The notes: a model not told the origin generated them from the letters alone. A stretch of 64,000 nt of DNA from CAYFPX01 sp964519895 (GCA_964519895.1 CAZFLE010000001.1:124001-188000); one strand, 5' to 3'. Counted from the stretch's first letter, positions 20,600 to 29,225 are shown. Translations and numbers: made by a program.

Positions 20600-22129
20600 A
20601 TGCGCGGAGACATCCCTCGCCCGGACATCCGCCGGGTGCTGTTCCTCTCCGCGTTCGTGATCGCGATCTGCGGGCTCGTCTACGAGCTCGTGGCCGGTGC
20701 ATTGGCGTCGTACCTGCTGGGCAACGGCGTGACCCAGTGGTCCCTGATCATCGGCACCTACATGTCGGCGATGGGCGTGGGCTCCCTGTGGTCCAAGGCC
20801 ATCGAGCGCAACCTGTTGGCGCGGTTCGTGGAGATCGAGCTGGCGGTGGCGCTCATCGGTGGCTTCGAGGCCAGCCTGTTGTTCGCAGGCTTCGTGTACT
20901 CCGAGAGCTTCAAGTTCCTGTTGTTCGGGCTGGTCGCGACCATCGGCGTGCTGGTGGGGCTGGAGCTGCCGCTCTTGATCCGGATCCTGGAGCGCGAGAC
21001 CACGCTCAAGGAGCTCATCGCCCGGATCCTGTTCCTGGACTACATCGGCGCCCTGGCCGCGTCGCTGGCGTTTCCGCTGTTGCTGCTGCCCAAGCTGGGG
21101 CTCATCCGGACCTGTCTGGTCTTCGGCTTGCTCAACGCCCTGGTCGCCCTGTGGACCACCTTCTTGTTCGACGCGGAGCGACCGGTGCTGTTCCGGCTGC
21201 GGGCGCTGTGTGTGGCGACCCTGGTGATCCTGTCCGCCGGACTGGGGGGTGCCAGCGTGCTCGAGACCAAGATGGAGTCGGACCTGTTCGCCGACCCGGT
21301 GGTGTTCCGCGAGCACTCGGCGTATCAGCGCATCGTGGTCACGCACCGGGACGGGGACACGCGGCTGTTCCTGGACGGCGCGCTGCAGTTCAGCACCATC
21401 GACGAGTACCGCTACCACGAGAGCCTGGTCCACCCCGCGCTGGCCAGCGTGGCCCACCCGCGACGGGTGCTGGTGCTGGGCGGGGGCGACGGCCTGGCGG
21501 TCCGCGAGGTCCTGCGGCACGACGGCGTCGAGGAGATCGTGCTGGTGGACCTGGACCCGGCGATGACCCGCCTGTTCAGCGAGCGGGAGGGGCTGGCGGC
21601 CCTCAACGGCGAGGCCCTGTCGGACCCCCGGGTCACGGTGGTCAACGACGACGCCTTCGCCTGGGCCCGGTCGGGGGGGGCCGGCCGGTTCGGCGCGGTG
21701 GTCATCGACTTCCCCGACCCCAACAACTACGGGCTGGGCAAGCTCTACACCAACCACTTCTACCGCCTGTTGGTGCCGCTGCTCGAGCCCGGCGCCGCGG
21801 TGACGATCCAGGCCACGTCGCCGTTGTGGTCGCCCCGGGCCTTCTGGTGCATCGTGCGCACCCTGGAGCACGAGGGCTACACCGTCCGGCCCTACCATGC
21901 CTATGTGCCCAGTTTTGGCCAGTGGGGCTTCGTGCTGGCCAGCCAGGCGCCGCTGCCGGCGTTCCGGCCCCTGCCCGACGGACTGCGCTTCCTGGACGAC
22001 GCCACCCTGGCGGGCCTGTTCCACTTCTCGCCGGACATCGCCCGTGTGGACGGCCCGGTCAACCGGCTGGACAACCAGGCCCTGGTGCGGCTCTACGAGC
22101 AGGACTGGCGGACCCTCGACCTGAAGTGA
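20600..22129 (+). CDS. membrane-integrated polyamine aminopropyltransferase (spermidine synthase-like)
   Basis: 509 residues. The N-terminal 210 residues contain about seven membrane helices (from VLFLSAFVIAICGLVYELVAG onward). The C-terminal soluble domain is a spermidine-synthase-type methyltransferase fold: the entry strand 'QRIVVTHRDGDTRLFLDGALQFS', 'DEYRYHESLVHPAL', the SAM/dcSAM-binding loop VLVLGGGDGLAVREVLRH, 'EIVLVDLDPAMTRLF' and the catalytic-type 'VVIDFPDPNNYGLGKLYTNHFY'. It would transfer an aminopropyl group to a polyamine at the membrane. The TGA overlaps the GTG of the next gene, indicating translational coupling. The substrate is not readable from sequence. Confidence 0.9.
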   Translation: MRGDIPRPDIRRVLFLSAFVIAICGLVYELVAGALASYLLGNGVTQWSLIIGTYMSAMGVGSLWSKAIERNLLARFVEIELAVALIGGFEASLLFAGFVYSESFKFLLFGLVATIGVLVGLELPLLIRILERETTLKELIARILFLDYIGALAASLAFPLLLLPKLGLIRTCLVFGLLNALVALWTTFLFDAERPVLFRLRALCVATLVILSAGLGGASVLETKMESDLFADPVVFREHSAYQRIVVTHRDGDTRLFLDGALQFSTIDEYRYHESLVHPALASVAHPRRVLVLGGGDGLAVREVLRHDGVEEIVLVDLDPAMTRLFSEREGLAALNGEALSDPRVTVVNDDAFAWARSGGAGRFGAVVIDFPDPNNYGLGKLYTNHFYRLLVPLLEPGAAVTIQATSPLWSPRAFWCIVRTLEHEGYTVRPYHAYVPSFGQWGFVLASQAPLPAFRPLPDGLRFLDDATLAGLFHFSPDIARVDGPVNRLDNQALVRLYEQDWRTLDLK

Positions 22130-23697
22130 GCGGTCCCAGTCGGCGAGCGGTCCTGGCCGGGCTGGCGGCGCTGCCGGCGTGCCGGAGCAAGGCGCCACCC
22201 CCTCTGGTCGGGGAGTTCCAGGGCCAGGCGCGTATGCACCGGGGTCACCGCGTCCGGGGTGCACCGCCCCGAGCCAGCCGGACCGAAGCGGTGGACGTGC
22301 TGATCGTGGGCGGCGGGGTTGCTGGCTTGAGCGCGGCGTGGCGGCTGGCGCGAGCGGGGTTCACGGGCACGGTGCAGCTGGTCGAGCTCGGGGACTTGCT
22401 CGGTGGGACCTCGGCATCCGGGCGCCATGAAGGCCGGGTCTTTCCCTGGGGCGCCCACTACCTGACCCTGCCCAGCCCCGAGTGCCGCCACATGCGCACC
22501 CTGTTGGCCGAGGCGGGGGTGATCCAGGGCTTCGAGCACGGCCGGCCCCGCTACGACCCTGGGGCTCTGTGCCTGGCGCCCCAGGAGCGGCTGTTCATCG
22601 CCGGTAAGTGGATCGAGGGCCTGTGGCCGGCGACTGGGGCCAGCGCCGACGACGACGCCCAGCACGCAGCATTCGAGGCCCTGTGCGACGACTGGACCGG
22701 TCGCGTGGGGGCTGATGGGCTGCCGGCGTTTGCAATTCCCGTGGCCCACTCCAGCCAGGACCCGGCCATCCGAGCGCTGTCGGGGGTGGCCTTCTCGGAC
22801 TGGCTGGCGGCCCAGGGCTTCACGTCGACGCGGCTGCGGTGGTGGATCGACTACGCCTGCCGCGACGACTACGGCGCGACCGCCGACCGGATCAGCGCCT
22901 GGGGCGGGCTGCACTACTTCTGCAGTCGGCGCCCGGACCCGGCTGATCCGCGGGACCTGGGCACCCACGTGCTCACGTGGCCCCAGGGCAACGGCTTCCT
23001 GGTGGACCACCTGGCGGCTCGGAGCCAGGCCCAGGTGCTGACAGGGGTGGTGGCGCGCCAGGTGGACGCCGAGAAGGGTCGTGTGGTGCTGGAGCGGGAC
23101 GGCGATGCCTGGGCTGTGCAGGCCCAGGCGGTCGTCTTGGCGGTGCCGGGGCGGGTGCGCCAGGCCCTGGGGGTGGTGGCTGCGGCGGCGATCCCTGCGA
23201 CCGCTCCCTGGCGGGTGGCCCAGCTCCACTGCGACCGCCCGCCTCACAGCCAGGGTGTGGCCCAGGCGTGGGACTCGGTGCGCTTCGATGGCCGGGGGCT
23301 CGGGGTGGTGAGCAGCGCCTGGCAGACCGGCCGGTACGGGGGCCCCACGACCCTGAGCTACTACGAGCCCGTGGCGGACATCCACAGCCTGGTCGGGGCG
23401 AGCTGGCAGGACGAGGCCGACGCCGTGCTGAGCGACCTGGCGCCGGGACACCGGGACCTTCGGGAGCGGGTCCAGCGGATCGACGTCTGGCACTGGGGGC
23501 ACGGCACGGTGGTGCCGACGGTGGGCCTGCACGAGGGACCGGGTCTGACAGCGCTGGCAGCGCCCGTGGGCCGTGTGCACATCGCCCACACGGATCTCTC
23601 CGGACTCAGCCTGTTCGAAGAGGCCAGCTGGCATGGGATGCGAGCGGCGGAGGCCGTGTTGGCGGCGCGGGGTCAGCGGGTGGTGAGCCTGCTTTAG
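22126..23697 (+). CDS. FAD-dependent oxidoreductase lipoprotein (amine-oxidase-like)
   Basis: 523 residues from GTG 22126, overlapping the previous stop as GTGA. The N-terminus SRRAVLAGLAALPAC looks like a twin-arginine-type signal ending in a lipobox, so the enzyme is probably exported folded with FAD and anchored by lipid. The dinucleotide-binding motif VLIVGGGVAGLSAAWRLA is near residues 57-74, followed by 'ELGDLLGGTSASG'. 'TWPQGNGFLVDHLA' and a C-terminal 'VHIAHTDLSGLSLFEEA' fit flavin amine oxidase or protoporphyrinogen-oxidase-like proteins. In this operon, oxidation of a polyamine or related amine made next door is a sensible inference but not shown. Confidence 0.85.
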   Translation: MSGPSRRAVLAGLAALPACRSKAPPPLVGEFQGQARMHRGHRVRGAPPRASRTEAVDVLIVGGGVAGLSAAWRLARAGFTGTVQLVELGDLLGGTSASGRHEGRVFPWGAHYLTLPSPECRHMRTLLAEAGVIQGFEHGRPRYDPGALCLAPQERLFIAGKWIEGLWPATGASADDDAQHAAFEALCDDWTGRVGADGLPAFAIPVAHSSQDPAIRALSGVAFSDWLAAQGFTSTRLRWWIDYACRDDYGATADRISAWGGLHYFCSRRPDPADPRDLGTHVLTWPQGNGFLVDHLAARSQAQVLTGVVARQVDAEKGRVVLERDGDAWAVQAQAVVLAVPGRVRQALGVVAAAAIPATAPWRVAQLHCDRPPHSQGVAQAWDSVRFDGRGLGVVSSAWQTGRYGGPTTLSYYEPVADIHSLVGASWQDEADAVLSDLAPGHRDLRERVQRIDVWHWGHGTVVPTVGLHEGPGLTALAAPVGRVHIAHTDLSGLSLFEEASWHGMRAAEAVLAARGQRVVSLL

Positions 23698-23698
23698 A

Positions 23699-24601
23699 TC
23701 ACTGGAGCTCGAAGGACGAGAGCTCTTGGCCCAGTGCCTCGAACTCCGAGGTCTCGGGGTGGCCCCGGCGCCAGATCAAGCGGAACGCATCGCTCAGGGG
23801 GTTCACCCGCGGCAGGATCTCCACCAGGTCCCCTCGCGCCAGGTCGTCGCGCACGTAGTAGCGGGGCAGCACCGCAACACCGACGCCGGTGCGCACCCGG
23901 CGTCGGATGGCTTCGATGGTGCCCAGGTACTCGTGGTCCTTGAAGGTCCAGGGCTCGCTGCCGGGCCATGCCCCCAGGAAGTAGCGGAACAGCGGCAGCT
24001 CGTCGGTGGAGTCCACCAGCCGGTGGGACGCAGCGTCGTCGGGACCGCGCAGGGGTTGCTCCTCTATCAGCAGGCCCGACGACACGAAGGCGTAGTGCTC
24101 GGGGTGGAGGGTGTAGGTCTCCAGGTCCTTGGCGATCAGCCTGGCGCTGGAGATCACGGCGTCGACCCGGCCTCCTCGGAGCTCCTCCATCAGGCCGGAG
24201 CCGCTGCCGAAGGCCATGTGGAAGCGGCGCTCGGGGCGGTCCTCCTGGAGCACCTCGATCGCGGGCATCAGCCAGCTCATGCCCAGTTCGTGGCGGGTGC
24301 CCAGGGTCAGCGTCAGGGCCGTGCGCTGTCCGGGGTCCAAGGACTCCCGACAGGCCCGAGCCGCGGCCAGGCAGGCCCGGGCGTGGGGGAGCAGGGCCCG
24401 GCCGGCTCGGGTGACGGCGACCTTGCGGGCGTGGCGGTCCAAGAGCGACTGGCCCAGCTCTTCCTCCAGCCGGCGGATGCGCTCCGAGAAGGCCGCGGGC
24501 GACAGCGAGACCTCGGCCGCGGCGGCCCGAAACGTGGGCAGGCGGCACGCGGCCTCGAAGCAGCGCAGGGACTCGACGTCAGGGAGACTGGTTCGGGACA
24601 T
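23699..24601 (-). CDS. LysR-family transcriptional regulator
   Basis: 300 residues, standard LysR size. The N-terminal winged helix-turn-helix is clear (VESLRCFEAACRLPTFRAAA, then LSPAAFSERIRRLEEELG and 'ARKVAVTRAGRALLPHARACL'), followed by the periplasmic-binding-protein-like effector domain with 'GVGVAVLPRYYVRDDLARGDLVEIL'. The ATG is at 24601. It is convergent with the FAD enzyme and divergent from the membrane protein at 24641, only 39 bp away, so the latter is its likely target along with itself. The effector is unknown. Confidence 0.92.
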   Translation of the reverse strand: MSRTSLPDVESLRCFEAACRLPTFRAAAAEVSLSPAAFSERIRRLEEELGQSLLDRHARKVAVTRAGRALLPHARACLAAARACRESLDPGQRTALTLTLGTRHELGMSWLMPAIEVLQEDRPERRFHMAFGSGSGLMEELRGGRVDAVISSARLIAKDLETYTLHPEHYAFVSSGLLIEEQPLRGPDDAASHRLVDSTDELPLFRYFLGAWPGSEPWTFKDHEYLGTIEAIRRRVRTGVGVAVLPRYYVRDDLARGDLVEILPRVNPLSDAFRLIWRRGHPETSEFEALGQELSSFELQ

Positions 24602-24640
24602 CCGAAGCTCAGGGTAGCGAAGAACCTGTCCTCACGTAGG

Positions 24641-25717
24641 ATGCTTGGGTCTCGAGCCCCTGGAGGACGGCCCCTGGATCCCCGCTGGTTGGTGAGCCGC
24701 CGGTTCGACCTGGGGCTGTTGCTCGGTCCGGCGCTGCTGGCGGTGGGCGTCGCGATGTGCCTGCCTCGCGGCCTGGAGCTACCGCCCTGGGGGTGGCTCG
24801 TGTTCGTGGTCGGCTTCGACGTGGCCCATGTGTGGGCCAGCCTGTACCGGACCTATGGGGTGCCCGGCGAGGTGCGCCGACGGCCGCGCCTGTACCTGGG
24901 CACCCCCCTGGGCTGTCTGGCAGTGCTGCTGGTGCTCCAGGGCCTGGGGAGCGCGTGGTTCTGGACCGCGATGGCCTACGCCGCGCTGCACCACTTCATC
25001 AAGCAACAGGCCGGGTTCACCGCGCTCTATCGGCGCCGCGCGGGGCTCGGGCTCCGGGGCGCCCGGCTGGAGCGCTGGGCGATCTACGCCCTGTGTGGCT
25101 GGCCGGTGTTGTGGTGGCACGCTCATCTGCCCCAGCCCTTCACCTGGTTTGTCGAGGGGGACTTCCTGGTCGGACTGCCCACGTGGGTCCTGTGGCCCAC
25201 CGGGGTCGCGGCGCTGTGTGTGTTGGCGGCCCACGCGCTCCAGCGGCTCCGGGAGCGCCGGTGGACCCCGGGGCGGGATCTGTGGCTGCTCATGACCGGG
25301 CTGGTCTGGGGTGGGGGCATCGTGGTGGCCGGGGGCGACGCCGCGTTCACGGTGACCAATGTCGTGCACCACGGGCTGGCCTACTTCGCTCTGGTCGCCT
25401 GGTCCGCCCACGGGTCCTGGGCGACGGCGGGCGAAGGTCCGGCCTGGCCCGGCTGGTTCCGGCCGTCGGGGGTGCTGCTGTTCCTGACCCCGCTGCTGGC
25501 GCTGGCGCTCCTGGAGGAGGGCCTGTGGGATGCGCTGGTCTGGCAGGAGCACGTCTGGCTGTTCGGCGTGTGGCCCGAGCCGCCGGACTGGCTGGCGTGG
25601 GTGGCGGTGCCAGTGCTCGCGCTGCCCCAGGTCACCCACTACGTGCTGGACGGCTTCATCTGGCGCTTCGACGGCAGCAACCCGGGGCTGGCGGAGGCGC
25701 TGGGGCTGGAGAGCTGA
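24641..25717 (+). CDS. polytopic membrane protein with conserved His motifs, unknown family
   Basis: 358 residues from ATG 24641 (GTG 24692, just before SRRFDLGLLLG, is an alternative start). About nine hydrophobic helices are visible. Buried or helix-edge motifs with His recur: FDVAHVWASLYRTY (about 55-68), AALHHFIKQQAGFTALYRR (about 110-128), VTNVVHHGLAYFALV (about 240-254) and VTHYVLDGFIWR near the C-terminus. This spacing of His residues across helices suggests a metal-dependent or haem-binding membrane enzyme, loosely like membrane oxygenases, but I cannot name a family. The 39-bp divergent gap to the LysR gene points to control by that regulator. Confidence 0.75.
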   Translation: MLGSRAPGGRPLDPRWLVSRRFDLGLLLGPALLAVGVAMCLPRGLELPPWGWLVFVVGFDVAHVWASLYRTYGVPGEVRRRPRLYLGTPLGCLAVLLVLQGLGSAWFWTAMAYAALHHFIKQQAGFTALYRRRAGLGLRGARLERWAIYALCGWPVLWWHAHLPQPFTWFVEGDFLVGLPTWVLWPTGVAALCVLAAHALQRLRERRWTPGRDLWLLMTGLVWGGGIVVAGGDAAFTVTNVVHHGLAYFALVAWSAHGSWATAGEGPAWPGWFRPSGVLLFLTPLLALALLEEGLWDALVWQEHVWLFGVWPEPPDWLAWVAVPVLALPQVTHYVLDGFIWRFDGSNPGLAEALGLES

Positions 25718-25741
25718 CCGGTCTTGCGCTCGGGCCCTAGA

Positions 25742-25907
25742 CTAGATGACCTCGGCACGAGTAGCAAGCCGTTGCGCGGACCCCTTACGCCCCTGTCGGC
25801 CCGGCGGGGCGCTTGGAATGACTCTGCCATGCCTGCGGCCCCGCCAGACCAACAGGGACGGAAGTTGCCTCGCGCACCGGCTCACTACTCATGCCGAGGT
25901 CATCTAG
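25742..25907. repeat. 166-bp whole-length imperfect hairpin element
   Basis: The ends are 23-base inverted repeats with one mismatch: 25742-25764 (CTAGATGACCTCGGCACGAG, then TAG) and 25885-25907. Pairing continues inward with AGCCG/TGCGCG and a 20-base imperfect match (CCCTGTCGGCCCGGCGGGGC against its partner near 25838-25857), leaving a loop of roughly 30 bases. It begins 24 bp after the stop of the membrane-protein gene. It carries no ORF and may be a MITE-like element or a structured RNA. Confidence 0.7.
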
Positions 25908-25919
25908 GCAGCGGGATCG

Positions 25920-26116
25920 CACTCAGAGGCCCTGAGTGAGGGGGCGGTCGCACTCAGAGGCCCTGAGTGAGGGGGTGCGGGAACGGGGGAGCCTCTTGCA
26001 GCGCAGAGCCCCCTCACTCAGGGCGTCTGAGTGTTGCCCTGGGTGTCTCGGCCGTGCGAGCCACCTCACTCAGCCCCTCTGAGTGCGGCAGGCCCCTCAC
26101 TCAGCCCCTCTGAGTG
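25920..26116. repeat. array of five CACTCA-N7-TGAGTG palindromes
   Basis: Copies lie at 25920-25938 and 25951-25969 (spacer GAGGCCC, followed by AGGGGG), then in inverted orientation at 26015-26033 (GGGCGTC), 26067-26085 and 26098-26116 (both GCCCCTC, preceded by C-rich sequence). Spacing is 31 bases within each same-strand pair at the ends. Each copy can form a small hairpin, and the two opposed groups can pair together, like a BIME cluster of REP elements. Nothing codes here. Confidence 0.75.
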
Positions 26117-26138
26117 CGCTTGTCGCCCCGGATCGTCC

Positions 26139-26579
26139 TCAGCCGATCGGAACCGGCAGCTGCGCCGTGCCCCGCCAGAACAGCACCACCGTGCGCATGG
26201 TCTCGACGAAGGCGTCGAAGTCGACCGGCTTGCGCACGCAGGCGTTGGCGTGGAGCGCATAGGCCTGCCGGATGTCGGCGGGGTTCACCGAGCCGGTCAG
26301 CACGATCACCGGGACGTGGGTCAGGTCGTCGTCGTCGCGGATCGCCCGGAGCACGTCCAGACCCCCCAGGCCGGGCAGGTCCAGGTCCAGCATCACAAGG
26401 TCCGGGTGGCCGGTGGGACCGGGGTGGTGCAGGGTCGCCAGCGCTTCTGCGCCGTCGGCCACGACCTGGAACTCCATCTCGGCCTGGGCGACCTGGACCG
26501 CGTACCGGGCCATGTCCACGTCGGACTGGCGGTCCTCGACGAGCATGCAGCGGATGGGACGGGTGGCGGGAGAGAACAT
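26139..26579 (-). CDS. single-domain response regulator (receiver protein)
   Basis: 146 residues that form one CheY-like receiver: acidic pair in MLVEDRQSDVDMA (residues 12-24), phospho-Asp in LVMLDLDLPGLGG (Asp 65 or 67), Thr/Ser in VIVLTGSVN and Lys in ACVRKPVDF near residue 117. The wording 'DDDDLTHVPVIVLTGS' is typical of Rcp1-like receivers paired with bacteriophytochrome or hybrid kinases. The ATG overlaps the stop of the upstream mltG-like gene by one base (TGATG), so translation is coupled. There is no output domain; it probably acts as a phosphate shuttle or binds a partner protein. Confidence 0.92.
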   Translation of the reverse strand: MFSPATRPIRCMLVEDRQSDVDMARYAVQVAQAEMEFQVVADGAEALATLHHPGPTGHPDLVMLDLDLPGLGGLDVLRAIRDDDDLTHVPVIVLTGSVNPADIRQAYALHANACVRKPVDFDAFVETMRTVVLFWRGTAQLPVPIG

Positions 26580-27544
26580 CACCAGACGTTGTACTTCCTG
26601 CGGTTGGCCTCGTGTTCCCGGGCGCTCCTGGCCGAGTGCAGGTTCTTGTCGGCGTCGTGCAGGTAGAACCACCACTCCGAACTCTCCGGCGCCGCCGCCG
26701 CTTCGAGTGCGGATCGCCCTGGATTCCCGATGGGCCCCGGCGGCAACCCGCCCCTCAGGCGGGTGTTGTAGGCCTCGTTGGGGTCCCGCAGGTTGCGCAG
26801 GAAGGCCCGGCGATCGTTCCAATCCTCCAGGGTGTACCGGCTGGTGGCGTCGACCCCCAGGTTCCACTCCGCGTCCAGGCGCTTCCACAGGATCCCAGCG
26901 ACCAGGGCCCGGTTGGCGGGGCGCGGCTCCTCGCGCTCCACCATGCTCGCCATGATCACCAGGTCGTACGCCGTCCGGTCCCCTGCAGAGGCCAGCTCGC
27001 CATACACGGCACCAAAGGTGTCCAGCTGGCGCTGGATGAAGGCCTGGGTGTCCCACCGGGCCGGCTCGACCCGGTAGGAGTCCGGGAACAGCAGCCCCTC
27101 CAGGGTGTCCCCAGCGACGGCAAAGGGCAGCTCGAAGCGCCCGGGCTGCCCGGCGAGGGCCGCGTATTCCCCCGCCTGGATCCAGCCCTGCTCGGCCAGC
27201 GCCGCGTCGATCTCGACGATGCGCCAGCCCTCGAGCACGGTGAAGGGCACGTCGTCGGGCACCGGCACGCCACAGAAGGTCTCCAGGAGCGCGGGCACGG
27301 CCTGGGCCTTGCTCACCCGGAAGCGGCCGGCCTTGAGGCAGCTGCCGGCGTCGTTCAGCCGCAGGTAGGCGTCCCAGTGCCACGCCGCGGCGATCAGTCC
27401 CTGCTCGGCCAGGCCCGGACCCAGGGACCGGGCCGAGGCACCCTGGGGCACCTCGAAGAACACCTGGGTGGTGTCCCCGGGGTCGACGGGCTCGGACCAC
27501 TGGGACTCGAGCAGGGCACAGCTGGTCAGGAGCCAGAACCACAT
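26579..27544 (-). CDS. mltG: endolytic murein transglycosylase MltG-like lipoprotein
   Basis: 321 residues. It begins with a very short signal and lipobox (MWFWLLTSCALLE), unlike the membrane-anchored form in E. coli. A LysM-like first domain (about 25-110, FEVPQGASARSLGPGLAEQGL) and the YceG fold follow. The catalytic Glu sits in IMASMVEREEPRP, and the family signatures 'GLLFPDSYRV' and 'YNTRLRGGLPPGPIGNPGRSALEAAAAP' are present, the latter being the hallmark of MltG. It cleaves nascent peptidoglycan glycan strands in the periplasm. It is coupled by TGATG to a receiver gene, an unusual partner. Confidence 0.93.
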   Translation of the reverse strand: MWFWLLTSCALLESQWSEPVDPGDTTQVFFEVPQGASARSLGPGLAEQGLIAAAWHWDAYLRLNDAGSCLKAGRFRVSKAQAVPALLETFCGVPVPDDVPFTVLEGWRIVEIDAALAEQGWIQAGEYAALAGQPGRFELPFAVAGDTLEGLLFPDSYRVEPARWDTQAFIQRQLDTFGAVYGELASAGDRTAYDLVIMASMVEREEPRPANRALVAGILWKRLDAEWNLGVDATSRYTLEDWNDRRAFLRNLRDPNEAYNTRLRGGLPPGPIGNPGRSALEAAAAPESSEWWFYLHDADKNLHSARSAREHEANRRKYNVW

Positions 27545-27689
27545 GGCGCGGTCCTAACCCCCTGGCCCGTGAAATCCGGCCGACTCGAGTGGGACCTCCT
27601 GGTGCTGCTGGCCTCTGGCGTGCGCCAGCGGGAGCCCGGGCCAGCCGTCTGCCCTTGCGCCCACCCCCAGTCCAGGAGATGCTCCGGGC

Positions 27690-29216
27690 ATGCTCACCGC
27701 TCTGCTGCTGACCCTTGGCGCCTGCGACGGCACCGGCGACGACACAGGCACCGCCGCGACGGACTCGGGCACCACCGACTCTTGGACCACCGACACCACG
27801 ACCGTCGAGACCGATGTGCTGGTCATCGGCTCCGGCCCCGCCGGTCTGGCAGCGGCGTGGGAGGCCCGGGAAGCGGGGGCCCGGGTGGTGGTGTTGGAGC
27901 GGCAGCCCGCCGCCGGCGGCGCCGGCTGGTTCGCGGGCAACTTCTTCGGGGTCGGCACGTCCTGGCAGGCGGTGCTGAAGGTCGAGGACAGCCTGGAGAT
28001 CGCCCAGGCCGACTGGCCGCTGTTCACCGGGGGGGACGGCGAGGACCCCTGGGTCCAGGTCCTGCTGAGCCAGTCCGCCGAGACCCTGTCGTGGCTGGTC
28101 TACGAGTTCGGCGCCGAGGTGCTCGACGTCTACGCCGACCCGTCGGCCGGGGCGGTGCCGCGGATGCACATCATGTCCCACCCGGAGCGTGGCGCGACCG
28201 TCGGGGCCCTGGTGGACGAGCTGGCCGAGGTCATCTGGGTCGACACCCAGGCCGACAGCCTGCGCATCGTGGACGGCCGCGTGGCCGGGACGGTGGCCAC
28301 GGACATGCTCACCGGAGAGTCCTTCGACGTGGTCGCCGGGGCGACGGTCGTGGCGACCGGGGGCTTCGCCCGGGACCTGGACGCCGTGCTCGCCGATCGG
28401 CCCGAGCTGGACGGGCTGGGGGTCGTGTTCGAGGCGGACCTGGGCAGCGATGGCGGTGGCCGAGACCTGCTCGACGACGTCGACGCCGGCTTCCAGAACC
28501 CCGGCCACTACGGGGTCTACGTGCACAGCATCGCCGACTACCGGGACGAGTTCGCCGGCGAGGCCCTGTGGGTGCCCAGCATGTCCAGGTCGCTGATCGT
28601 GAACATCGACGGCGAGCGCGTGCTCAACGAAGACGAGACCCGCGGCTTCCACATGAGCTACCGGCTGGAAGAGGTCCCCGAGCGGCGCCTGTACGCGCTC
28701 TACCCCCTCGACGTGATCTCGGACACGCCGGTCATGTCGCCCGCCTACAACTGGGCCGAGACGGGGGTGGTCGAGGAGTTCACCCTCGAGACCCTGATCG
28801 AGCACGACGCCGCCTGGCAGTACGACAGCGTCGACGAGCTGGCCGCGGACCGGGACATGGATGCCCGCATCCTGGGGGACACCCTTGCCGCCTACGAGGG
28901 CTTCGTGGCCAACGGCAGGGATCCAGACTTCAACAAGGGTCCGGGCGATCTGATCTCCTTTGGCACCGATCCCATCACCCTGTTCGAGATCGTGCCCGGG
29001 GCCGCCAAGGCCTTTGGCGGGGCCGAGCTAGACCTGGACGCCCGGGTCATCGACCTCGACGGACAGCCGATCCCCGGACTCTACGCGGCCGGCGAGGTCG
29101 CGGGGATGCTCGGCACGGCGGCGGTGGGCGAGGGCTTCTCGGGCTCGATCACGGCCTGCTACCTGACCGGCCGGGTCGCCGGCCAGAGGGCCGCTGCCGA
29201 AGTGCTCGCACGGTAG
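27690..29216 (+). CDS. FAD-dependent lipoprotein of the fumarate-reductase/flavocytochrome c family
   Basis: 508 residues. A short signal peptide with lipobox (LLLTLGAC) and a Thr/Asp/Ser-rich linker (about 13-40) tether the protein to a membrane surface. The FAD-binding motif VLVIGSGPAGLAAAWEAREAG starts near residue 45, followed by 'LERQPAAGGAGWFAGNFFG'. The C-terminal 'DLDGQPIPGLYAAGEVAG' and 'EGFSGSITACYLTGRVAG' are typical of FAD_binding_2 proteins such as fumarate reductase flavoproteins and 3-ketosteroid dehydrogenases. No haem motif is present in the chain. RBS is AGGAG; it precedes the dapC-like gene by 9 bp and may be co-transcribed. The substrate is unknown. Confidence 0.85.
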   Translation: MLTALLLTLGACDGTGDDTGTAATDSGTTDSWTTDTTTVETDVLVIGSGPAGLAAAWEAREAGARVVVLERQPAAGGAGWFAGNFFGVGTSWQAVLKVEDSLEIAQADWPLFTGGDGEDPWVQVLLSQSAETLSWLVYEFGAEVLDVYADPSAGAVPRMHIMSHPERGATVGALVDELAEVIWVDTQADSLRIVDGRVAGTVATDMLTGESFDVVAGATVVATGGFARDLDAVLADRPELDGLGVVFEADLGSDGGGRDLLDDVDAGFQNPGHYGVYVHSIADYRDEFAGEALWVPSMSRSLIVNIDGERVLNEDETRGFHMSYRLEEVPERRLYALYPLDVISDTPVMSPAYNWAETGVVEEFTLETLIEHDAAWQYDSVDELAADRDMDARILGDTLAAYEGFVANGRDPDFNKGPGDLISFGTDPITLFEIVPGAAKAFGGAELDLDARVIDLDGQPIPGLYAAGEVAGMLGTAAVGEGFSGSITACYLTGRVAGQRAAAEVLAR

Positions 29217-29225
29217 ACTCCCGGC

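Noticed and set aside
25920..26116. CACTCA palindromes as a CRISPR array
   Set aside because: Orientation changes within the array, spacing is irregular across the middle, and no cas gene is nearby.
25920..26116. CACTCA palindromes as plain intrinsic terminators
   Set aside because: Five copies are more than needed, arms are only six bases, and no T run follows any of them.
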